Position numbers and translations under genes: made by a program
Part shown: piece by piece, positions 31,221 to 40,200 of the stretch
Position numbering within the stretch: the stretch's first letter is position 1
Layout of the letters: each line of letters begins with the position of its first letter
Source: Paenibacillus sp. NEAU-GSW1
Lineage (GTDB): Bacteria; Bacillota; Bacilli; Paenibacillales; Paenibacillaceae
Assembly: GCF_009737085.1 (NCBI RefSeq)
Contig: NZ_WOVL01000031.1
Span: 1-62,873 of the forward strand
Direction: 5' to 3'
DNA length: 62,873 nucleotides
The notes under the pieces: generated by a model
Told to the model about the DNA's origin: nothing
What the model saw: the letters and a program-made list of their open reading frames with translations, nothing else
Databases searched by the model: none

Positions 31221-32651
31221 TTATTGGACGAACTGCCAGCTATGCAGCTTAAATAGCTTACTGTCAGGCTGTCCCTTGAACACCAGGTATAAGTCATGTA
31301 CATTTTCAGCACCGCTTACCTCCGTTTGGAATTCCGCCCCTTCGGCACCTGTTTCCTGGATCTGCAAGGTTCCGATCAGCTTTCCATCAGCTGCATCCAG
31401 CCGCATCTCTATTACAGCAGCTGAGCCTGCTTCCGATACAGACGCAGCAAACCTGGAAGCGCCGTTACTTCCGAAATCTACCTTGGATAAGGCGATCCAA
31501 TCACCATTGTCAATATCGGTTACGGCTAAGCTGCCGTCAGAAGAAGCTTCCGTTGCAATTCCCGCATTCCATCCGATTGTTGCCGCTTCTGCACGCTCAT
31601 AGGGATTAAAAGACTGAATTTGCGGCACCCCTTCGTAAGTTGCCGTAATCTCTTGAATGGATTGATCGGCATCCTGGAACTTAACCTCATTCAGTTGGGT
31701 AGAACGATACCCCATCGGAACTCCCATCGCTTTCGACAATGTTTGAGCATGATAGGCAATATACCAGATATTCTTATACTCGAAGATAACATGATGGTTG
31801 TTGCCGCCTACTCCGAAGAAATGACCTGGATTTTTCAGAATCGTCCCCCGGTATGTCCATGGTCCCATCGGACTTTCACTGGTCATATAGGCGATCTCAC
31901 CTGCAGGAGGGCTTCCCTCCGGACGGACACCGGTATAGAAATTCGAGCAATACGTAAAGTAATAAGTACCGTTATATTTATTAATACCTGCATCCTCAAA
32001 CATATATGGGGCCGGGATAACCTGTGCTTCGCCTACTACGCTGGTCATATCATCTCCAAGCTGCATAACCCTTGCTGTATCCGGTCTTTCATCCTTGCCA
32101 TCCGGCACCCCGCCGCCGAAGTAAATATAAGCCTTGCCGTCATCGTCTACGAGCACAGCCGGATCGAATAACCAGGTAACCTTCTCGACTCCAGGAGTCG
32201 ATCTTAAGATCAGCGCTTTTCCGATTGGATCCTTCCAAGGGCCAGTTGGGCTGTCGCCTTCCAGCACGCCAATTCCGCTCGCATTGTTTGCAAAATAAAG
32301 GAAGAACTTATCTTGTCCATTAATTACTTTATGGGCAATAGCAGGCGCCCATGATTGAGTCGCCCATTTGGCCGCTCCTTCAGCACCTGCAACATTTATA
32401 ACTCCATGATCCGTCCAGTTCACCAGATCCGCAGAGGAAATAACGCCGATCTTGTTAATGTTGCTGTACGTATTTTCCTTGACGCTTCCATCCTCGCTAT
32501 ATTCCAGTACGTCATTTGTCATATACAGATAGACGCGGTCATCATATACAAGAGCGTATGGGTCTGCTCCAAACTTGTGCGAGACAAGCGGATTTCCTTG
32601 CGGCGGCACTTTACCTACCGCGCTAGCCAATTTCACCTGTAAATCTTCCAT
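31221..32651 (-). CDS. cytoplasmic GH43 arabinofuranosidase/xylosidase with CBM6
   Basis: The 476-residue enzyme lacks a signal peptide. The GH43 domain has Asp30 (FGADPYAL), Asp163 (FDPAVLVDDDG) and Glu219 (MFEDAGINKYNG), and a CBM6 module fills the C-terminus from about 365. It is closely similar over both modules to the N-terminal half of the secreted GH43 at 18561, suggesting an inside/outside pair acting on the same linkage. ATG 32651 was chosen because CAGGAGG lies eight nucleotides upstream. It is the last gene of a three-gene operon with two esterases. Confidence 0.92.
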   Translation of the reverse strand: MEDLQVKLASAVGKVPPQGNPLVSHKFGADPYALVYDDRVYLYMTNDVLEYSEDGSVKENTYSNINKIGVISSADLVNWTDHGVINVAGAEGAAKWATQSWAPAIAHKVINGQDKFFLYFANNASGIGVLEGDSPTGPWKDPIGKALILRSTPGVEKVTWLFDPAVLVDDDGKAYIYFGGGVPDGKDERPDTARVMQLGDDMTSVVGEAQVIPAPYMFEDAGINKYNGTYYFTYCSNFYTGVRPEGSPPAGEIAYMTSESPMGPWTYRGTILKNPGHFFGVGGNNHHVIFEYKNIWYIAYHAQTLSKAMGVPMGYRSTQLNEVKFQDADQSIQEITATYEGVPQIQSFNPYERAEAATIGWNAGIATEASSDGSLAVTDIDNGDWIALSKVDFGSNGASRFAASVSEAGSAAVIEMRLDAADGKLIGTLQIQETGAEGAEFQTEVSGAENVHDLYLVFKGQPDSKLFKLHSWQFVQ

Positions 32652-32701
32652 TGCTAATTCCTCCTGATTCGGTTTCAAATGATGGGATGTGATCAGCCCC
32701 T

Positions 32702-34612
32702 CTAGTTTGGTGAGAGCTTTTCCGTTGTGAAAGGCGATGCAGGAAGCCCTTCACTATTATATAAGTTGGCACCTTCGGGATTATCAGCCCAGGCATACCT
32801 CACATAGACAGGATTGGAAATTTGCTCGTGCCACACCGCCACACCGTTATTCTCAATTCTAGCATTCGCCCATACAAACGCTCGGTCTGCTCCCGCAATA
32901 GCGAAATGCCGAAGCATTCCTCCATCCTTAACGATTAATCCGCTGCCAGTGTCGCTAAAGCTTAGTACAATCCGGTTTCCCTCCTGCTTCGCCGATTGAT
33001 ACACAGGCCCGGAACCGACAACCGAATCATCGCCATAAGCGACTTTGCGTGCAGCAAGAGCTAGTCGGTATCCAACGTCTCTTTTGTTAACAGGATGAAT
33101 ATCGTTCCATTCACCAATATCAATGGCAACAGCCATGCCAGTACCCGGTACGGCTAGCGTCCTTCGCTGCGCATCTCTCAATTCTGCCCAACTGCTCTCG
33201 GCAGGTCTGTCCGAAGCCTCCTGAAAGTTTGGCAGCTGCACATATAAGAACGGGAACCCCTCTGAGCCCCATTTGCCTCTCCAATCCGAAATCAATGTTT
33301 TAAGCAAATCTTCATACTCATCAGGCTGCCTTACATTGGATTCTCCCTGATACCAGAGAACGCCTTTAATTGCGTAACGGACAACCGGAGCAATCATTCC
33401 GTTATACAAGCCTGCCGGTCCCCACTGGACAAAGTTAGGGGCAGGCAACGGATCGCACTTGGCACCGACCCAATACTGCCAATCGCCGCTTAAATCGATA
33501 AGTTGGTCTCCGATCTCCAAATGATAGGGCTTACCTTTATAAAAACCGCCTTTACCGGAATAATTGACTACTCGAACCAATATTGTATTTTTCCCTATAT
33601 TCAGCAGCCCTTCGGGAATTACATAATTTCTCGGCACATACTGGTTCGGTACGGTTCCAATCATAGTACCGTTGATATAAACGGTATCCTCATCCACGAT
33701 ATGTCCCAGAATAAGTTTAGTCGGGCCTCCAGTTAATGAAGAGGGTACTTCAACTTCTTTTCGGAACCATACAGCGCCATTGAAGGAGCCAACTCCTTCC
33801 TCTTCCCAATAGGACGGGACTTTAATGTGCGGCCAGAATGAAACGTCGCTGTCTGTTTCGTTTAACGTTTGACCGTCATCGGAAATGGCTTCGTCATCCT
33901 GATTGAGCTTATTACGCCATGCTTCCAATGAATCTTGATCCTCTTTAATCAAAGCTTCCAGATAGGCTCTATCCTTCATCTTCTGCAATTTTGTCATATA
34001 TTCCGGGAATAGGGACAGAGCATCCTCGCTCATAAAGGCTTCGGCAGGAGCCCCTCCCAGACTCGCGCTGATTAGACCTATGGGAACCCGATATTGTTCA
34101 AAAAGCTTCACCGCACAAAAATACCCTGCTGCAGTGAAATTTAAGACGCTCTGTTGATCCGCCGACTCCCAAAATCCGGATTCAATATCCGCTTTCGGTT
34201 GTATAAAGTCATACGTCATTGGAACTTGAAACTGCCGTATGCAATCATTACGGGAGTGCTTAATCTCATCCGGATATATGTCCTTCAGAGAGACCATTCT
34301 CATTTCCATGTTGGATTGTCCGGAACAAAGCCATACATCGCCTAACAGAATATTAGTAATCTTAATTTGTGCTGTGCCGTCAATGGTCTCGATTACCATG
34401 TCGTAAGGGCCGCCCGCGTCCCCTGTTCCCAACGTTACCTGCCATTCCCCATCCTCATTCACCGCAGTGCTGCAGTTTTGATCTAAGAATCGAATCGAAA
34501 TGACTTGATCCGCCGGCGCCCAGCCCCATATTTTCACTTGTGTATTACGTTGCAAGACCATGCCGTCGCTGATCAGACGAGGCAGTCTGATTGTGTTTGG
34601 TATCATGCTCAT
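32702..34612 (-). CDS. sialate O-acetylesterase-like carbohydrate esterase (SGNH)
   Basis: The 636-residue protein without a signal peptide contains the SASA nucleophile motif CSGQSNMEM (Ser100) and a C-terminal D-x-x-H region in EWNDIHPVNKRDVG. A beta-rich domain resembling a GH2 sugar-binding module (about 255-395) is inserted, as is common in this family. Such enzymes remove acetyl groups from hemicellulose as well as from sialic acid, and the GH43 and esterase neighbours favour xylan. The start overlaps the preceding region tightly, with the ATG one base after the TAA of the upstream esterase. Confidence 0.87.
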   Translation of the reverse strand: MSMIPNTIRLPRLISDGMVLQRNTQVKIWGWAPADQVISIRFLDQNCSTAVNEDGEWQVTLGTGDAGGPYDMVIETIDGTAQIKITNILLGDVWLCSGQSNMEMRMVSLKDIYPDEIKHSRNDCIRQFQVPMTYDFIQPKADIESGFWESADQQSVLNFTAAGYFCAVKLFEQYRVPIGLISASLGGAPAEAFMSEDALSLFPEYMTKLQKMKDRAYLEALIKEDQDSLEAWRNKLNQDDEAISDDGQTLNETDSDVSFWPHIKVPSYWEEEGVGSFNGAVWFRKEVEVPSSLTGGPTKLILGHIVDEDTVYINGTMIGTVPNQYVPRNYVIPEGLLNIGKNTILVRVVNYSGKGGFYKGKPYHLEIGDQLIDLSGDWQYWVGAKCDPLPAPNFVQWGPAGLYNGMIAPVVRYAIKGVLWYQGESNVRQPDEYEDLLKTLISDWRGKWGSEGFPFLYVQLPNFQEASDRPAESSWAELRDAQRRTLAVPGTGMAVAIDIGEWNDIHPVNKRDVGYRLALAARKVAYGDDSVVGSGPVYQSAKQEGNRIVLSFSDTGSGLIVKDGGMLRHFAIAGADRAFVWANARIENNGVAVWHEQISNPVYVRYAWADNPEGANLYNSEGLPASPFTTEKLSPN

Positions 34613-34613
34613 G

Positions 34614-35654
34614 TTAATGTGCCTCTACATTCCTGAAGGACATACGGGTAAATTGATATGCCCCATGATTCCACACTTGAAAATCATGGACCCCATCCTT
34701 AATTAGGACGTGGCAATACGCATCGATATAATCCCCCCCATTATCCGTGAGCTGGTCGATCGATTTATTGTAGCAATCAATCGATACACCGTCGGCATCT
34801 CCGCATGTCATATACAACAGTCGAAGCCTATGGCCGTTTAATGCGATGCTCGCACCCAATTGCTTGCCGTTGCTCGAGGAGGGCGCGTTAGAGAAGGCGC
34901 CTGCATAAGCGAACAGATCAGTCATACCGCGCGCGGGAACAGTGGTGACAAGACCGTTCCCCCATTCGCTGACCATTCCCGTAATAGCCGCAGAATCGCA
35001 TCGAAAGCCCCCAAGGATAAGATTCAATACCTGCATCCCCCCCATGGATAGACCTGCGATTGCCCTGTGCATCCGATTGTATTCGACTGCTTCAGGAGAC
35101 GTCTCACTAATATTCGCGTACGTCTTGAAAGTTGATTCTATGAAAGGGATCAAATCATATCTCAGCTCATAATCAAAATAATAGAACCCGAGCATATTAG
35201 TCCCTTCGGAATTAAAGGTACGATCCGTCCAATCATGTGTGCTTCTTCCATTTGGCATCACCATGATGATCGGATCGATATCACCGTTCGCAATAAGATT
35301 ATCTATTATATTGCATAGGATAGGACGACCGCTCTCACTCCCGCTGCCGCGCAACCACTCATATTGATCTCCTCCTACTCCATGCAGCAGATACAACACA
35401 TGATAACGGGTGTCAACATCTCGATCGTCGTAGCCGGCAGGGAAATAGACGTTGCAGTTTTTCATGATCGTCTCACCGCTAACCGTAGGTCTTCCCGCTT
35501 CCCTAGTATCAATCAGGCGATCCGTTACGAGTTGGCGCTCCTTGTTAATATAGTTATTAACAGGATAAGAAAACTCCCGCACTATTCCTTGTTTGCCGCT
35601 CGCAGCCGCTTTCATGTACGCATCGGGAATTCCTTTGTTATCTAAGTTCTTCAT
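34614..35654 (-). CDS. CE1-like esterase (feruloyl/acetyl esterase D family)
   Basis: The 346-residue alpha/beta hydrolase is cytoplasmic by the lack of a signal. It shows VLYLLHGVGGDQYEW, the nucleophile Ser203 in GLSMGG, and a late histidine in GVHDFQVWNHG. This is the layout of feruloyl esterases such as the XynZ/XynY esterase modules. It would remove ferulate or acetate from arabinoxylan fragments. It is the first gene of the operon with SASA and GH43, and diverges from an AraC regulator. The ATG at 35654 follows GCGAGG. Confidence 0.88.
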   Translation of the reverse strand: MKNLDNKGIPDAYMKAAASGKQGIVREFSYPVNNYINKERQLVTDRLIDTREAGRPTVSGETIMKNCNVYFPAGYDDRDVDTRYHVLYLLHGVGGDQYEWLRGSGSESGRPILCNIIDNLIANGDIDPIIMVMPNGRSTHDWTDRTFNSEGTNMLGFYYFDYELRYDLIPFIESTFKTYANISETSPEAVEYNRMHRAIAGLSMGGMQVLNLILGGFRCDSAAITGMVSEWGNGLVTTVPARGMTDLFAYAGAFSNAPSSSNGKQLGASIALNGHRLRLLYMTCGDADGVSIDCYNKSIDQLTDNGGDYIDAYCHVLIKDGVHDFQVWNHGAYQFTRMSFRNVEAH

Positions 35655-35758
35655 CTTTCATCCTCGCTTCCTATGACAGGATTTCATCTTGCCGATTACT
35701 ATTAAACAATTAAGTAGTATATGATATTCTCTTAGGTGAACAACGAAGTTGGAATACG

Positions 35759-36592
35759 ATGCTGTTGAAGGGGCGATTCAAACGGATGAACCATATCCAC
35801 TATGTAGGAAGCGATGCTGTGCATGACAGCAATTTCGTATATGATATTCCTCAAGGCCATCATTGCTGGCTCCTTGTGATTACAAAAACCCCCGCTCAAT
35901 TCTGGGTGAATGGGGCGCTCAGAACTTATCCATCTCATAGCGCTGTCCTGTACCGGGCACATCAGAAAATATATTATAAGGCCTGCGGCGAAAAATATGT
36001 AAATGACTGGATTCGTTTCGAGTCGGATGAACCCTACGTATCAAAGACTTCCCTGCCATTTGGCATTCCATTTTCGTTAGACGATCCTGACTATTGCAAC
36101 AAGCTGTTCGAATTGCTCGTTATTGAGCACAATTTCAGTAGAGCTTACAAAAAATCTACCATCGATTACTTGCTTCGAACTTTATTCAACAAATTATTGG
36201 AATCCTATTCCTTCGATGGCTCGGATACGCAATATTACGAGATGTTAAGACTTCGTGCAGCCATTCAAAACAACCCGGGCGATCATTGGACGGTACCGAA
36301 AATGGCAGGATTTATCGGAATCAGCCCGGGCTATCTGCAAACCATCTACAAAAAGACCTTCGGTATTTCATGCATAGAAGATGTTATCAGCAGCCGGATT
36401 CGGCTTGCCAAGGAATATTTGTTTTATAGCTCCCCAAGCATTGCCGAGGTTGCATTTAAATGCGGCTATCAAAATGTGGAGCACTTCTGCCGGCAGTTCA
36501 AACAAGTGACTGGTTATTCACCGAGAAAATTCCAATTACATGTTAGCCGTTCCGACGACGTACAGAACGTACCGGTTATCCCGTTGGATTGA
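35759..36592 (+). CDS. AraC-family transcriptional regulator
   Basis: The 277-residue regulator has an N-terminal sensing domain (GHHCWLLVITKTPAQFWVNG) and a C-terminal double HTH (about 175-270; TVPKMAGFIGISPGYLQTIYKK, IAEVAFKCGYQNVEHFCRQFKQ). ATG 35759 has no ribosome site; ATG 35786 (nine codons in) lies after AAGGGG at a long spacing and may be the real start. The divergent position makes it the likely regulator of the esterase-SASA-GH43 operon. No separate operator was identified in the 104-bp divergent gap. Confidence 0.9.
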   Translation: MLLKGRFKRMNHIHYVGSDAVHDSNFVYDIPQGHHCWLLVITKTPAQFWVNGALRTYPSHSAVLYRAHQKIYYKACGEKYVNDWIRFESDEPYVSKTSLPFGIPFSLDDPDYCNKLFELLVIEHNFSRAYKKSTIDYLLRTLFNKLLESYSFDGSDTQYYEMLRLRAAIQNNPGDHWTVPKMAGFIGISPGYLQTIYKKTFGISCIEDVISSRIRLAKEYLFYSSPSIAEVAFKCGYQNVEHFCRQFKQVTGYSPRKFQLHVSRSDDVQNVPVIPLD

Positions 36593-37120
36593 TCCGCTTT
36601 TGCTCGAAAAACACTCTAACAACAAACTTCATCACATCGTCAGGCTGTCTGCTTACAATTCTGCTTGCCCGGCTAACTTCATGCCAAATGGGGCTTCCAG
36701 GGTAAACGCTCCCAAAAGAGGCATAGTTACTTTTACATATAAAAGACCAAAGGGCAGATGATGAGTCATCCGTTTTTTTGGAAGCGTTTTCACGATTCTT
36801 GTTGAAGTTAGTATAAAATATGTACAATTTCGAAACAATGACCTATTCTCATTGATTATTGATCTATTCTAAGATGACACAATCCCCTTCATAGATGTGA
36901 ATTGTTTTTTTAATTCTATTAGCGACGGTTCGTCGGCTCATGGATCAATATCCAGTTGCTTTCTCGCATCATTAGCTTGCAGTGACGAGCCTTTGCCTTC
37001 TCTCCGCCGATGCCGCTTGATCTGGACTCCTCAACGTTAAAGATCGGCTTAGCCGGCCGTCTCGCAATGGAAAGATCATTATTGATCATAAGAGATAACG
37101 AGAATGTTGAACATTCAAAT
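36593..37120. other. 528-bp gap with an orphan promoter and cre-like site but no clear gene
   Basis: On the minus strand TTGTTT and TATACT, 17 bp apart, form a good promoter near 36810-36840, with a cre-like site just downstream. The sequence after it carries only short frames, one of 38 codons from ATG at about 36770 ending APFGMKLAGQAEL. A minus frame ending at 36919 (VEESRSSGIGGEKAKARHC) also resembles coding sequence but is unrecognised. This may be gene remains. Confidence 0.35.
36779..36792 (-). promoter_or_regulatory. cre-like site downstream of an orphan promoter
   Basis: TGGAAGCGTTTTCA (on the minus strand TGAAAACGCTTCCA) matches 13 of 14 cre positions. It sits about 25 bp after a TATACT box, the classic repressing position. 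Confidence 0.45.
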
Positions 37121-37153
37121 AAAAAAGAGAGACCGTGCAGCAGCACGATCCCT
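37121..37153 (-). terminator. terminator of the 1875-aa gene
   Basis: An 11-bp stem with wobble pairs (AGGGATCGTGC with GCACGGTCTCT) and a short loop is followed by six T on the minus strand, about 55 bp after the stop. Confidence 0.75.
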
Positions 37154-37206
37154 CATTACCTTTCTCCTCTATCAAAAACCCTGGCAGCATCTGACTCCCA
37201 ATTTCT

Positions 37207-40200
37207 TTAGTTTATCCATTCTGTTTTCAGTAGAAGTCTAAGAATGACAGTCGCTGCTTCCGCCCGGGTTGCAGATTGCTCCGGCTGGAATTGCCCGTCT
37301 GGAGTCCCTATGAGCAAGCCCGCTTGAACAGCCTTGCTTACATCTTGCTTCGCCCAATCTGCAATCTCATCCGAGTCCTTGAACTCAGCAGTTGCCGTCT
37401 CCGATACTGGCTGTTTGCCTGAAAGAGCAATTGCTTTGTTCAAAATAATTGCCATTTCTTGACGCGTTATCGTATCATTCGGCCGGAAATTACCGTCCGT
37501 TCCTCCTTGCACCAATCCCAACTCAACGGCTGTACCGATAGAGCCTGCATACCATGCGTCAGTTGAGATATCCTTGAACGACGCTGTTCCTGATCCTGAT
37601 GCGTAACCTAATGCTCGAACAATCATTGCCGCAAATTCAGCGCGAGATGTCGTTTTGTTCGGAGCGAATTCCGATTCTCCTACTCCGTTTACAATCCATT
37701 TGGAAGCCAGTTTTTCAACAGCATCCTTTGCCCAATGCCCCTTCATATCCTCAAAAGTCTTGTTGGTTGTGGTCATTATAAATATTCCTGTTTTAGGACT
37801 GAAGAATGTGACTTCTGTGCCATTGAATACAGCTGGAACGAATGAGAATGTGCCGTCCTTCTCTATTCTTACAACAGTCGTATACCGACTATCCACAGAA
37901 GTAACAAGCTGTAATGTAGGCCGAGCATACAACCTATTAAAGTTCGTAATTTCCACGGTTTTTCCATTCGCTTCTGCCCATACTTTATACTCGATTGCTT
38001 TTCCAATAGCTTCTCCGTTGGAGGACTGGATGGACTTTGATATCACAAGCTGTTCATTATCCGGCAGCACGGTTAAGCTAACAAAAAGCTTCCAGTCATC
38101 GCTTCCCAATTGTTGTCCTAAAGCCTCAAGATCAATTGCCGCAGCAGGAAGCTGGAACATACCAAATGGGGAAGCGACGGTAATTTGATCCACCATCCTT
38201 ACATTCTTCGCTTCAATGGTCGCAGTCGCTGTATTGCCCGATTGCTGCGCATCAACTGTAATCACTCCATCGCTTATATTTACTGAATCAGGGTCGATTG
38301 GATCAACCGGAGGAATGCCTCCATTGTTGCCCCCGCCATTATCACCTCCGCTGTTATCGTTAGCGACAGCTAGCTGCGGATAAAGATCAAATCGGTCGAA
38401 AGCTGGCGTATACTGATTTGGTACGGCCGTATAGGGAGTAAAGCTTGGAGTCCCACTTCCGCCATAAGGATTAGAGCCGCCGTCATACGTATTATTATTG
38501 GAGAATCGTATCGTATTTCTTCCTGCTTTTAGTTCAACATCAATGGTCTGAGTGTTGAATTGCTGCCATGAGACCGTATTTTTAAAGTATACGGTTTGCG
38601 GTTCAGCACCATTTACGCTGATTTGCGCGTATCGCTCCACAACATCATTGTTATAGGCGTGTGTACCTGCGCTTTCTCCATTCGCATAGGTGACAACCAG
38701 CTTGTAAGTTCCAGCCTTCGGCACGACGATATCTTTAATTTCAAGATTCCGCTCCGCTCCGTCGTAGGAAGTAATTCCATTCACATACTTGCCTCCTGAA
38801 GCATACTTCGCAAAGGCATCATTCCGGATGAGCGGCAGCTCAGATCCGGCAGGCGTCCCATTGATCACTGCATTTTCAGCTTCTATCGAGAAGATTGGCG
38901 TTTTATCAACAAAGGTTGCATGAATGTAATCCAGACTAATATCTGCATTGGATTGGATATCAATCAGATTAATACCCTTGCGTAAAAACATCCGCGACGT
39001 TGTTTCTTTCCATTGATTATTGGTATTTCTAACCGAAATAGTGGCAACAGACTTGCGATCATGATCCACTTTAATGGTGCCGCTATTGGATGATGCATAT
39101 CGAAGCATCACATCGTACATGCCGTCGTGAAGCACACTCACAACGAAACGAGTATTCGCGTCGGAATCATGGCCATAACCGGTTACATAACCTGCGCCTT
39201 CGAAGCCGTCAAGACTGCTTTCTCTGGACAAGCCCTTTACGGTATCATACTCGGCAAATTCCGCCTGAACACGATAATTCGGGAGTTCCCCCAGCTCGCC
39301 GTTATAGGTCAATTCAATCGCATCAAGCGTGGATTCACCTTGACCTTCCTCTCCCGTATCCAAATTAAATTTACTAATACTAATGGAATGCGTCCCTTGC
39401 TCCAGATTGATAAAACGGGTGTTTCCTCCCAATAACTGCATGCTGTAATCCGCACGAAGAACAACCTTGAAGGATGGCTGATCATCAATCTTGACGAACC
39501 ATTCCGAATTGATCCGTTGATTGGCATTCCCTGTATTTGCTTGATTACGCATGCTTGTTGCAGCGCCGCTTCCCCCGATCATATCCAATCGGTAGTTTCC
39601 GTCTGCCGGAACAGTAATATCGGTCCACTTAACGACACTGTCTACCTGTCTAATTCCTTCCACATACTGTCCATTGGACGCCGAGCGGCCCGTGCTTTTA
39701 CGCGGATAATGGTCCGTCGTACTGACATTCGACTGTACTTCCGCATTCTCTGCTTCGAAACGCTCGAACCAAGTCTCATTCGAATTGCTATTGACTGCCG
39801 GTGTAATGACAGCAAAATAAGCTGAAGTGTAATCGTCCAAATTTACATCCAACGTTATTGTACCGTTCTCTACCGGGTAGTTGCGGTCAATGATTTGCGT
39901 TGGCTCTACGAGGAAGCCAGTCAAGCCTGTATACCCTGCGTGCCATACTGTAACATGAGCCTGCTCTGCCCCTTCAAGGAATGCCGGGCTATTCGCATCG
40001 CCTGACACATTGTTGAATGCAATGGTGCTATCTCCTTGTGTGCCGCCAAATGCTAAGCTTACTTGCTGCTTATCATCTTGAATGGAAGATAAACCGTACA
40101 AGCCCGGGCCGTGCATGTCTTGATCGTTTCGAGCATGAATGACGTCGACCTTGGCCATATCCCCGCCTATCATATCTGCATACCACTTATACAACCACCA

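Noticed and set aside
36576..36838. Minus-strand frames of 61 and 83 codons beside the AraC gene
   Set aside because: They overlap each other in different frames with no start signal. They are described only as possible remains in the gap.
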